Source: Calditrichota bacterium (GTDB lineage Bacteria > Calditrichota > Calditrichia > Calditrichales > J004). From it: a DNA stretch of 64,000 bases. Position numbers and translations under genes: made by a program. Below are positions 56,673 to 64,000 of the stretch, piece after piece; position 1 is the stretch's first letter; each line of letters begins with the position of its first letter. Below the pieces are notes generated by a model, which worked only from the letters and a program-made list of their open reading frames with translations, did no database searches and was not told the origin of the DNA. Where the stretch lies: contig JABFGF010000003.1 of the NCBI GenBank assembly GCA_013112635.1, positions 496,001 to 560,000 of the forward strand, in the 5' to 3' direction.

Positions 56673-58280
56673 ATGTCAGTTAAAGTAGATCTTTCAAAAT
56701 ATGGAATTAAGGATGTAACAGATATTGTTCACAATCCGTCCTATGACACTTTATATGAAGAAGAACTGAAACCTGAACTTAAAGGATATGAGCGTGCACA
56801 AAAGACTGAGCTTGGTGCATTGAATGTAATGACTGGTATTTTTACCGGTCGCTCACCAAAGGATAAATTTATTGTAGCTAATGATGCCACAAAAGAGCAT
56901 TTTTGGTGGACAACCCCGGAATCCCCAAATGATAATAAACCCATTACTGAGGAAGCCTGGAACTACCTTGAAGAAATTACCACAAAACAGCTTTCTGGTA
57001 ACCGTTTATTTGTGGTAGATACTTTTTTAGGTGCTAATAAAAATAGCCGCCTGAAAGTACGTTTTATTATGGAAGTTGCATGGCAAGCCCACTTTGTAAC
57101 AAACATGTTCCTCCGTCCAACAGCAGAAGAATTGGAAGACTTTGGTGAACCGGATTTTATTGTTATGAATGCTTCAAAAACAGAAAACGACAGATGGAAA
57201 GAATTTGGAATGAACTCCGAAGTTTATACCTGTTTTAACCTGGAAAAGAAAATGCAGGTTATTGGTGGTAGCTGGTATGGTGGCGAAATGAAAAAAGGTA
57301 TGTTCGCTATGATGAACTACTACTTGCCACTTAACGGTATGGCTGCAATGCACTGTTCTGCAAATGTTGGCAAAGACGGCGATGTTGCTATTTTCTTCGG
57401 TTTATCCGGAACAGGTAAAACCACACTTTCAACTGATCCTAAACGCCAGTTAATTGGTGATGATGAACACGGCTGGGATGATGATGGGGTATTCAACTTC
57501 GAAGGTGGTTGCTACGCTAAAACAATAAACCTGGATAAAGAGGCTGAGCCGGATATTTTCAATGCAATTAAACGTGATGCACTTTTGGAAAACGTTACAG
57601 TTGCCGAAGATGGAACAATCGATTTCAACGATGGTTCTGTTACAGCTAACACACGTGTTTCTTATCCAATTCATCACATTGAAAACATCGTAAAACCTGT
57701 TTCCAAAGCCGGACATGCCAACAAAGTGATTTTCCTTTCTGCCGATGCTTTTGGAACATTACCTCCGGTTGCTAAACTTACACCGGAACAAACCAAATAT
57801 CATTTCCTGTCTGGTTTTACTGCAAAATTAGCTGGTACCGAGCGTGGTGTAACAACCCCACAACCTACTTTCTCTGCATGTTTTGGTGCTGCTTTCTTAA
57901 CCTTACATCCAACTAAGTATGGTGAAGAATTAGTTAAGAAAATGGAACAACATGGTGCAGAAGCATACTTAGTAAACACAGGATGGAATGGTTCTGGTAA
58001 AAGAATCTCCATTCAGGATACACGTGGAATAATCGATGCTATCCTTGATGGTTCAATCGAAAAAGCTGAAACTAAGCAAATTCCGATTTTCAACTTAGAA
58101 GTTCCTACTGCTTTGCCAGGTGTTGACAGTGGAATTCTTGATCCGAGAGATACCTATGCTGATGCAAGTGAATGGGAAGAAAAAGCAAAAGATCTTGCCG
58201 GTAGATTTATTAAGAACTTTGAGAAATACACAGATAATGAAGAAGGCAAAGCACTTGTTGCTGCCGGTCCTCAATTATAA
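56673..58280 (+). CDS. pckA: Phosphoenolpyruvate carboxykinase (ATP)
   Basis: 535 residues, standard length. Converts oxaloacetate and ATP to phosphoenolpyruvate in gluconeogenesis. P-loop [11 protein letters not shown] at about 242-252, metal/kinase-2 motif [11 protein letters not shown], and [11 protein letters not shown] near the start. Ribosome site GAGGAG. A single-gene unit, ended by a strong terminator. The regular codons suggest high expression. Confidence 0.98.
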   Translation: MSVKVDLSKYGIKDVTDIVHNPSYDTLYEEELKPELKGYERAQKTELGALNVMTGIFTGRSPKDKFIVANDATKEHFWWTTPESPNDNKPITEEAWNYLEEITTKQLSGNRLFVVDTFLGANKNSRLKVRFIMEVAWQAHFVTNMFLRPTAEELEDFGEPDFIVMNASKTENDRWKEFGMNSEVYTCFNLEKKMQVIGGSWYGGEMKKGMFAMMNYYLPLNGMAAMHCSANVGKDGDVAIFFGLSGTGKTTLSTDPKRQLIGDDEHGWDDDGVFNFEGGCYAKTINLDKEAEPDIFNAIKRDALLENVTVAEDGTIDFNDGSVTANTRVSYPIHHIENIVKPVSKAGHANKVIFLSADAFGTLPPVAKLTPEQTKYHFLSGFTAKLAGTERGVTTPQPTFSACFGAAFLTLHPTKYGEELVKKMEQHGAEAYLVNTGWNGSGKRISIQDTRGIIDAILDGSIEKAETKQIPIFNLEVPTALPGVDSGILDPRDTYADASEWEEKAKDLAGRFIKNFEKYTDNEEGKALVAAGPQL

Positions 58281-58293
58281 ATTATTACCTCAT

Positions 58294-58326
58294 GGGCCAT
58301 GCAAAATCTTTGCATGGCCTTTTTTT
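58294..58326 (+). terminator. Intrinsic terminator after pckA
   Basis: 11-bp stem GGCCATGCAAA (58295-58305) with TTTGCATGGCC (58309-58319), a 3-base loop and seven T's. Confidence 0.92.
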
Positions 58327-58431
58327 AGTGACCTATGTGTTTGCAATTTTTGAAAAAAAAGTGTAGGCTGTATCTGTTTTATCTATCCCCGTTAAAATTT
58401 ATTTATGTCCTAATTATTACAAAGGTTTGTC

Positions 58432-58773
58432 ATGAGTAAATCAAATGATATTTCCCAAATCCGCAACTTAATTTTTGGTGAAACCATTAAGAGTTTTGAT
58501 GAAAAATTTGCAAAAGTGGATAGCGAAATTTCCTCAATAAATAAAAAGCTTGATCAGTTTCTTGAGCAGCTATCAAGTGAAAAATCTGAAAGGCAGAATG
58601 GGGCAAATCAAATTGATGAAACCCTGAAAAATGTTAATTCTCAAATCCAGGAAATGCAAAAAACGTTGATGGATAAGTTGAATACTCTTGAAGATTCAAA
58701 AACAGCAAACGTGGATTTAGCAAAAATCTTTAGTGATTTAGCAGCTCAGCTTAGCAACGGTGAAAACAAGTAA
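58432..58773 (+). CDS. Small coiled-coil protein, possible split N-terminus of OmpA/roadblock family
   Basis: 113 residues, mostly heptad coiled coil (FDEKFAKVDSEISSINKKLD and onwards). It opens with IRNLIFGETIKSFDEKF, a motif that, in my memory, begins the large OmpA-type proteins of which the next gene looks like the remainder (often written LRxLLLGPE). So here this part may be a separate gene rather than the fused N-terminus. Its stop lies near the next start. Not otherwise recognised; likely a partner of the next protein. Confidence 0.7.
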   Translation: MSKSNDISQIRNLIFGETIKSFDEKFAKVDSEISSINKKLDQFLEQLSSEKSERQNGANQIDETLKNVNSQIQEMQKTLMDKLNTLEDSKTANVDLAKIFSDLAAQLSNGENK

Positions 58774-58780
58774 GCATCCC

Positions 58781-60484
58781 ATGCCTGATTTACAACCCAC
58801 AGAAACAGAAGCTTTAGATAAGTTAAAAGCCATTCTGCTCAGTAGTGAAAAAGATAGAATCGCTCATCTTGAAGCTGAGATGAAAGATTTGTATCTGCGT
58901 TTAAATGATAAAGAACAACTGCTTGAATCTCTTGATCCAATAATTGCCGATCTTTTATATAAAAAAATTATAGAGTCCAAATCTCAAATGGCCGAAGCCC
59001 TTGGACCGGTTATGGGTGGCGCCATTCGCAAACAAATTGCCGAGGCAAAAGATGATATGGCCGATGCTTTGTATCCGGTAATTGGCCAGGCTGTACGTAA
59101 GTCTGTTGCCGAGGCAATGAAAAACCTGATGCAGGCCATCAATGAACGAATTGATAATATTGTAAACCAGGGTTTTCGTTCGGGTAAAAAAGTAGATCAT
59201 GAAACTCTATTGAAACAATCATTGCCTTTCCATTTGCAGGAAATTTTCCTTATCCACAAAAAAACAGGTCTTCTACTTTCACACGCATCGTTTTCTAAGG
59301 AAAATAATGGTAACGAAGATGTGATTAGTGGCATGCTTAGCGCGATTAGAGAATTCTCTAAAACAGCTTTCGCAGCCGGTGGACAAAGCTTGCACGAAAT
59401 TAAATATGAAGATTTAAATATAATTATTGAAGACGGAAAATATGCCTATCTTGCTTTTGTTGTAAAAGGTGTGCCTTCAACAAATTTTAAAGAAATTATC
59501 AAAGAGCTTGAGAATAAAATCCATTTGCGCTTTTATAAAGACATGCGAGGTTTTGATGGTGAAACAAGTTCATTTACCGATGTAAAAGATCTTCTTTCTG
59601 GTTTTATTTCATCTGTGCACGAGCCCATGTTTAAAGAAGTGCTGGCACAGGAGGATGGAAACAAAAGTAAACCGAAAGGGGTACTTTATCTCCTGATTTT
59701 AATTTTGATAATTGTCTCAATTTATTTCTTTTGGCCTTCAGGAGTTGATATAGACGAAAAATATTCTTCGATTATCGAGAATTATCAAAATAAGCCCGGA
59801 TCATTTTTTACCGCCCAAAAAAGTGAAAGCAATATTATCCTAAAAGGATCAGTTTTTGAAGCAGATCGTGATAAACTAATCTCTGAATTGGAAGGTTTAG
59901 AACTGAATATTGAAAGCCAAAACTTATTTATTTTACCTTCCTTCGAGCAACTCCAGGCACAATTATTGTCTGTTAAGGGTGATCTAAATACTGCATCAGA
60001 ATTAAATCTTGTAGTTGATTCTTCTCAGATAATCATAGGCGGAACAGTTGAATCCAGGCAGCAAAAATTTCTTGCAGCTACATTATTTGCAGAAAAATCT
60101 TCGCTTCCGGTTGTTATTAATGAAATTAATGTGGCTACCAATAAACCACTTTACATGGCATCGGATATTGATAGGCAGGTTCTTTATTTCGAAATAGGAT
60201 CAAGTAAATTGACTACTCAATCCATACAAGTGTTAGATTCTGTCTTACTGATTCTGGATTCTATTACATTCAATAAAATCAATATTCATGGGTTTGCAGA
60301 CAGCAGTGGTCCTCATAAATTAAATCAAAAATTTGCTAGCGAAAGGGCAATGGCTGTCAAAAAACATTTATTGGAAAATGGTGTTCCGCCAGACAAGGTT
60401 GGAATATCTTCTGCTGTTTTGGAAAATGGATTAGAGACTAGTATATATAAATCGAACAGACGTGTAATATTCAAAGTAGAATAA
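58781..60484 (+). CDS. Membrane protein with cytoplasmic roadblock/longin-like region and OmpA peptidoglycan-binding C-terminus
   Basis: 567 residues from the ATG at 58781; a GTG at 58760 overlapping the previous stop is an alternative. About 140 N-terminal residues carry helical repeats (GPVMGGAIRKQI, YPVIGQAVRKSV) as in the known OmpA-type family. Then comes an alpha/beta part, about residues 145-290, with EIFLIHKKTGLLLSHASF and ISGMLSAIREFSKTAF, resembling roadblock/longin-type GTPase-partner domains. One membrane helix follows (YLLILILIIVSIYFFW), then a BON-like region, and last an OmpA domain (HGFADSSG..KFASERAMAVKKHL). So it spans from a cytoplasmic sensor to the cell wall. It is followed four bases later by a small GTPase. 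Confidence 0.85.
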   Translation: MPDLQPTETEALDKLKAILLSSEKDRIAHLEAEMKDLYLRLNDKEQLLESLDPIIADLLYKKIIESKSQMAEALGPVMGGAIRKQIAEAKDDMADALYPVIGQAVRKSVAEAMKNLMQAINERIDNIVNQGFRSGKKVDHETLLKQSLPFHLQEIFLIHKKTGLLLSHASFSKENNGNEDVISGMLSAIREFSKTAFAAGGQSLHEIKYEDLNIIIEDGKYAYLAFVVKGVPSTNFKEIIKELENKIHLRFYKDMRGFDGETSSFTDVKDLLSGFISSVHEPMFKEVLAQEDGNKSKPKGVLYLLILILIIVSIYFFWPSGVDIDEKYSSIIENYQNKPGSFFTAQKSESNIILKGSVFEADRDKLISELEGLELNIESQNLFILPSFEQLQAQLLSVKGDLNTASELNLVVDSSQIIIGGTVESRQQKFLAATLFAEKSSLPVVINEINVATNKPLYMASDIDRQVLYFEIGSSKLTTQSIQVLDSVLLILDSITFNKINIHGFADSSGPHKLNQKFASERAMAVKKHLLENGVPPDKVGISSAVLENGLETSIYKSNRRVIFKVE

Positions 60485-60488
60485 AGAA

Positions 60489-60998
60489 ATGTCCCTGATT
60501 AAAAAGAAAATTTGTTTACTGGGTGATATTGGAGTCGGGAAAACCAGTTTGATTCGCCGTTTTGTGGAAGATTTATTTGATGACTCCTATCTTACTACGA
60601 TTGGTGTTAAGGTATCGCAAAAAAAGGTAGTCCTGGAAAACTCCAAAGAACTTTTTTTAATGATTTGGGATGTAGAAGGTGCAGCGAATACAAATGAGAT
60701 AAATACAAATTATCTGACCGGGGCATCAGGTGCGATTATAGTTTCGGATTTAACACGGTTACAAACGGTTGAAATAAATAAAAATTTTATTGATATTTTT
60801 TTGAAAATTAATCCCGGAGCGCACGTTGTTTTGGCAGGAAACAAGGTGGACCTTATCACCAAAAAGCATCCGGGTTATAATTTTTTTACTGAGAACAGCA
60901 AAATTTTAGAATCTCCGTTTTTCTTTACAAGCGCAAAAGATGGTGAAAATGTCGAAGCCTGCTTTCAAAATATTTCCCAAAAACTGATTACAGATTGA
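60489..60998 (+). CDS. Rab/Ras-like small GTPase
   Basis: 169 residues. G1 GDIGVGKT (12-19), the Rab-like switch I TTIGVKV (36-42), G3 WDVEGA (60-65), G4 NKVD (118-121), G5 TSAK (147-150). Residue 65 is Ala where catalytic Gln is usual, so intrinsic GTP hydrolysis may be slow and depend on a partner. No lipidation motif is seen. It sits directly behind the OmpA/roadblock protein, which suggests that the roadblock-like part binds it. The stop overlaps the ATG of the next gene by one base (TGATG). Confidence 0.92.
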   Translation: MSLIKKKICLLGDIGVGKTSLIRRFVEDLFDDSYLTTIGVKVSQKKVVLENSKELFLMIWDVEGAANTNEINTNYLTGASGAIIVSDLTRLQTVEINKNFIDIFLKINPGAHVVLAGNKVDLITKKHPGYNFFTENSKILESPFFFTSAKDGENVEACFQNISQKLITD

Positions 60999-62347
60999 TG
61001 AAAGTTGTTGACCACATATTATCAAAAGCAAAAATTGCATTTGCTTTGATTAACCACAATCTGGAACTGGGTGACCATAATGATGCATTTCTTGATATCT
61101 GTTCTTCAACAGAAAAAGATGCATTTCGTACTAAACAAATTTTCGATTTAATCCCTGAGTTTATTGGGTTGGAAAACCAGTTAAAAAAAATCTCCTCCGG
61201 CAACGAAAAGCTCTTTAATATTCCATATTTAAACAGGGGCAATAAAGCTTACAATTGTTGCATAGAAAGTTATACTGATTCCAAAACACCATTGCTTATA
61301 ACTTTTCAGGAAATCACTGAGCAGGCATCGTTAAAACAAAAACTGTCTCAAAAAGAAAATGAAATAAATATCCTCAAAGCCCAGCTAAGCACTCAAAATA
61401 AAATTGCACTTTCCGAGATAATCGGGGAAAGTGCGGCCATTCAAAAAATTAAAATGATTGTACCGCGTATTGGGAAGATTGAGACATCAAGAATATTGCT
61501 TGAAGGAGAAACAGGCACTGGGAAAAGTATGCTGGCGCAGGTTATTCATAATTCCTCTTCAAAAATTAATAAACCTTTTGTTGAGATAAACTGCGCGGCA
61601 ATCCCCGAAACACTTTTGGAAGCAGAACTTTTTGGCAATATTAAAGGTGCTTTTACAAATGCAGTAGCAGACCGGATTGGTTTGATTGAATCAGCCAATG
61701 GCGGCACTTTATTCCTGGATGAGATTAGTGAACTGCCTTTAAACCTGCAGGCAAAATTGCTCTCTTTTTTGGAGACAAGAAAGTTTCGTCAGTTAGGAAG
61801 TAATAAAGAAAAAATGGTACAATTGCGTTTAATCGCGGCAACAAATAAAGGCCTGGCAAAATGTGTAGAAGAAGGTACATTTCGGGAAGATTTGTTTTAC
61901 CGTTTGAATGTTGTGCTATTAACTTTGCCGGCCTTGCGCGAAATGGAGAATGATCTGATACTTCTGGCGAACCATTTTATTGCAAATTTCAATATGCTTT
62001 TTAATAAAAAGGTAAAAAACTTAAGTGCATCGGCAACAAAGAAATTATTAAATCATAGCTGGCCGGGTAACGTTCGGGAACTGAGTAATTGCATAGAACA
62101 AGCTATGATTTTTGCAGAAAGTGAAACTCTTGAAGCAGATGATTTTGTAATCAGAAAAAATACAACCATAGAAAATAAGCTAGACTATAATATACCTAGT
62201 AGCGGTATTGATCTTGAGAAAATGGAAATTGAGTTTTTAAAATCGGCTCTTACAAAAAGCAATGGAAATAAATCCAATGCGGCAAAACTTCTTGGTTTAA
62301 GCCGAGACACTCTACGCTATCGTTTGGAAAAATATAATATTTCCTAA
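60998..62347 (+). CDS. Sigma-54-type AAA+ activator with N-terminal PAS-like part
   Basis: 449 residues from the ATG that overlaps the GTPase stop. The first 130 residues look like a PAS-like sensor followed by a short coiled coil; there is no receiver domain. The AAA+ core has Walker A GETGTGKS (170-177), Walker B GGTLFLDE, the arginine-finger region REDLFYRL and SWPGNVREL. The sigma-54 contact loop GAFTGA reads GAFTNA (217-222). A Fis-type helix-turn-helix ends the protein (SNAAKLLGLSRDTLRYRL). It probably activates a sigma-54 promoter nearby, with input from the GTPase rather than from a phosphate. Confidence 0.92.
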   Translation: MKVVDHILSKAKIAFALINHNLELGDHNDAFLDICSSTEKDAFRTKQIFDLIPEFIGLENQLKKISSGNEKLFNIPYLNRGNKAYNCCIESYTDSKTPLLITFQEITEQASLKQKLSQKENEINILKAQLSTQNKIALSEIIGESAAIQKIKMIVPRIGKIETSRILLEGETGTGKSMLAQVIHNSSSKINKPFVEINCAAIPETLLEAELFGNIKGAFTNAVADRIGLIESANGGTLFLDEISELPLNLQAKLLSFLETRKFRQLGSNKEKMVQLRLIAATNKGLAKCVEEGTFREDLFYRLNVVLLTLPALREMENDLILLANHFIANFNMLFNKKVKNLSASATKKLLNHSWPGNVRELSNCIEQAMIFAESETLEADDFVIRKNTTIENKLDYNIPSSGIDLEKMEIEFLKSALTKSNGNKSNAAKLLGLSRDTLRYRLEKYNIS

Positions 62348-62467
62348 AACCCTCCTGTGTTAAATCACCCGGATTTGTGTATTTGCCCCAAAATATTATT
62401 TAAGCCTACACTTAATTTATATTACTAAATCCAATAAAATAATAGAGTTATCTCCATTTTAAAACTT

Positions 62468-62482
62468 TGGCCTGTTTTTTGA
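62468..62482 (+). promoter_or_regulatory. Weak sigma-54 promoter candidate
   Basis: TGGCCT-N5-TTGA. The GG at -24 and the G at -12 have the right spacing, but -11 is A, not C. It lies about 35 bases upstream of the ATG at 62517. Confidence 0.3.
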
Positions 62483-62516
62483 AAGGTTGAGCATATATAA
62501 TTTTTGGAGAACCTAA

Positions 62517-63056
62517 ATGAACCTACTTTCAGGTTGCTTTACTGCATGCAGCAAAGAAGCAGATATTGTCCGCTGTTTAAATGAAGAACTAGTTCGCAGG
62601 AAAACAAATGGATATTTACCATCTGAGACTTTTAATTCAATTTTGGAATTGTTGATTGACAAACTAAAGACACATTCTTTTGATGGGGTCACATTGTTTA
62701 CAGAAATGTGGAATACTTATGAAAGAAATTTTCATGTGATGGCATCGTTTCTCATTCCGGTCTATATGGAATACTTAAATCCTGAACAGGAAATGATTCT
62801 TTATGCAGCATTAAACACAATTGAAGACAGTGACCTGGCTATGCCTTTTGCATACAATATGTCATTGGCATATAATCCAAATTTCGATCAATGGAATTTA
62901 TTTTTAAAAAAACTGTCCATGTCAGAAAACGAGATTATTCGTTATTCTCATAAAATCTTAATAAATCTTTTAAAGTCATCAAAAAAAGAAAAACAGATGC
63001 CGCACGAGTTCACAATTGAGGATGTAAAAAAAAGACACAGCCGATTAATAAAATAA
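62517..63056 (+). CDS. Unknown helical protein
   Basis: 179 residues, alpha-helical throughout by pattern (EELVRRKTNGYL, SILELLIDKL, WNTYERNFHVMASFLIPVYMEYL). It resembles a helical-bundle or HEAT-like repeat. No signal peptide, no catalytic motif. It lies between the AAA+ activator and the kinase and may be an activity partner of either. I do not recognise it. Confidence 0.6.
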   Translation: MNLLSGCFTACSKEADIVRCLNEELVRRKTNGYLPSETFNSILELLIDKLKTHSFDGVTLFTEMWNTYERNFHVMASFLIPVYMEYLNPEQEMILYAALNTIEDSDLAMPFAYNMSLAYNPNFDQWNLFLKKLSMSENEIIRYSHKILINLLKSSKKEKQMPHEFTIEDVKKRHSRLIK

Positions 63057-63185
63057 ATACCGTATATATTTCGATTTTGGTGAAATGACCAGAAAGCGGG
63101 GCAAATAACCCAAGGTTTTGTTGTTGTCGGTATTTAAAAAATCGAGTTTTCGTTTAAAATGGGCTTAAAATAAATTTGGTGTTTT

Positions 63186-63200
63186 TGGCACACACTTTGC
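63186..63200 (+). promoter_or_regulatory. Sigma-54 promoter (-24/-12)
   Basis: TGGCAC-N5-TTGC matches the consensus exactly, with GG at 63187-63188 and GC at 63199-63200, ten bases between. The start of RNA is expected near 63211. It points toward the NtrB-like kinase, and the AAA+ activator gene lies 0.9 kb upstream. Confidence 0.85.
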
Positions 63201-63215
63201 CTAAGCAGTTATCAA

Positions 63216-63237
63216 CAACTGATATAGCTATCAGTTG
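63216..63237. repeat. Inverted repeat in the kinase leader
   Basis: Perfect 9-base arms CAACTGATA / TATCAGTTG with a 4-base spacer, at the expected start of the sigma-54 transcript. Could be an operator or a 5' hairpin. Confidence 0.65.
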
Positions 63238-63343
63238 AATACTGATTTTGATTTTCTCAAGAAAAGATTATAAACCAGCAATTTTAAAGCCTTTTGATTA
63301 CAAAAAAGAAAATGAGTTTATTCAAGATAATGGGTTAATAATT

Positions 63344-63369
63344 GGCGCCGGCTTGAGGGGGACGGCGTC
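63344..63369 (+). other. GC-rich leader hairpin before the kinase start
   Basis: 7-bp stem with one G-U pair (63344-63350 with 63363-63369) around a 12-base purine-rich loop, followed by the ribosome site AAAGGGG ten bases on. The only GC-rich island in an AT-rich leader. Confidence 0.5.
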
Positions 63370-63391
63370 AAAATTTTAAAGGGGAATACAA

Positions 63392-64000
63392 ATGGATTTA
63401 GCTCTGGAAGAAAAGTTTCGCCAGTATAAAATGGAAAAAGAACATACAAACAAACAGCCTATCCGTTTTGCCAATAAACAAAACAGCAGCTTCCCTTTAT
63501 TGGCTGAATCTGTTAAAGGCGTGGCGCATGATATGCGTAATTTTTTATCAGCCATAACGGGTTATCTGGAGCTGGTTAAAATGGATCCTAAAAAAAGTGA
63601 TTTAATTGACAATGCCCTGAAAGCTGTAGATATGGCTTCTGAATTAAACCTCAGGCTATTAAACCCAAAACAAAAGAATCCAATAAAAGTAAATATTGCA
63701 TCTGTAATAGAGAAAACAACAGTGGCAATAATTGGTTCTTCAAAAGTAAAGTTTTCACTTTCGACATGCCCGAATCTTGAAGATTTACTTATTGATGAAC
63801 TCTTACTGGAACGAGCCATTCAAAATATTTTAATAAACTCTATAGAAGCTATTGGAGACAAAGACGGAACAATTAATATTTCAACCTGCGGAATTGAACA
63901 GGGCTGCAATGTAGTCTCTACTTTGAATGACCAAAGATATATTCAGATTTCGATAAAGGATAGTGGGGGCGGAATTCCGGAAGAATATTCTGAAATGATA
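63392..64000 (+). CDS. NtrB-like sensor histidine kinase, 3' end cut by window
   Basis: At least 203 residues, still open at the right edge. H-box AHDMRNFLSAITGYLEL with His46, N-box with Asn149 in LINSIEAIG and the G1 box KDSGGGIPEE. No sensor domain or membrane helix precedes the H-box, so it is cytoplasmic. The HxMRN form fits NtrB-type kinases that pair with NtrC-type regulators. Driven from the sigma-54 promoter at 63186. Ribosome site AAAGGGG. It could supply phosphate to the receiver proteins of the KaiB locus, but that is a guess. Confidence 0.88.
   Translation, partial: MDLALEEKFRQYKMEKEHTNKQPIRFANKQNSSFPLLAESVKGVAHDMRNFLSAITGYLELVKMDPKKSDLIDNALKAVDMASELNLRLLNPKQKNPIKVNIASVIEKTTVAIIGSSKVKFSLSTCPNLEDLLIDELLLERAIQNILINSIEAIGDKDGTINISTCGIEQGCNVVSTLNDQRYIQISIKDSGGGIPEEYSEMI

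Larger units (their letters stand above)
63057..63391. other. Intergenic region with sigma-54 promoter and long kinase leader
   Basis: 335 bases without a gene. It holds a sigma-54 promoter, a 22-bp inverted repeat at the expected start of the RNA and a GC-rich hairpin just ahead of the ribosome site. The leader would be about 180 bases long. No tRNA or riboswitch that I recognise. Confidence 0.6.

Noticed and set aside
63057-63391. RNA gene or riboswitch in the gap before the kinase
   Set aside because: No tRNA arms or TTCGAATC-type loop; no known aptamer pattern. Only a promoter and two hairpins are visible.

Overview
The window is AT-rich and densely coded, with short gaps and several gene overlaps of 1 to 4 bases. 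I saw no rRNA, tRNA, CRISPR array, phage block or transposase. The gene content points to a Gram-negative, heterotrophic, probably mesophilic bacterium of the FCB group, possibly Calditrichota or a relative. The evidence is a DUF4175 coiled-coil protein, a patatin fused to a BamA-like barrel, many signal peptides ending in an AQ-type site, PEGA proteins, a membrane-anchored MutS-like ATPase, TatT/DctP, a lipoprotein-type alpha-2-macroglobulin and ATP-dependent PEPCK. The phylum is an inference; there is no marker RNA to settle it.

Layout. 1-10.2 kb: a DUF4175 protein cut by the window edge, a secreted unknown, a patatin/Omp85 protein, then mutY and a PhoH-like gene coupled on the minus strand, and a YggN-like exported protein. 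10.3-25.3 kb: a plus-strand run with a squalene/phytoene synthase, an RsmF-like rRNA methyltransferase, valS, an AlbA_2/GHKL ATPase gene, a DUF4139 protein, a PEGA protein, rarA, an exported endonuclease-like protein and larE-larB. The AlbA_2 gene sits between two near-identical 32-bp copies of the valS 3' end, so it looks like a small inserted cassette. 25.3-32.5 kb: an Ig-domain lipoprotein, exonuclease III, an AtuA-like pair divergent from an SDR, DUF2277 and a MutS-like membrane ATPase. 32.7-38.8 kb: a small winged-helix protein, NfeD plus slipin, TatT plus DctP without TRAP membrane subunits, Nif3-like and a methyltransferase. 38.9-46.3 kb (minus strand): Nudix, TPR, Prs, two inositol-phosphatase family enzymes and a group of small stress- or envelope-type unknowns.

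46.5-58.3 kb: a large alpha-2-macroglobulin lipoprotein converging on a complete class D beta-lactamase-like gene, a DUF6958 protein with an alpha/beta hydrolase, a KaiB-like protein directly followed by a REC-PAS-PAS-HisKA-REC protein that has no kinase ATP-binding domain, and pckA. 58.4-64 kb: the most unusual part. It holds a small coiled-coil protein, an OmpA-type envelope protein with a cytoplasmic roadblock/longin-like region, a Rab-like small GTPase, a sigma-54 type AAA+ activator with a changed GAFTGA loop, an unknown helical protein, and, behind a textbook sigma-54 promoter, an NtrB-like histidine kinase that runs off the right end. I read this as one signalling module linking the cell envelope, a GTPase switch and sigma-54 transcription.

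Three degenerate copies of a TGTCATTCTGA...GTGAAGAATC interspersed repeat lie between 36 and 42 kb. Clear intrinsic terminators follow several operons.
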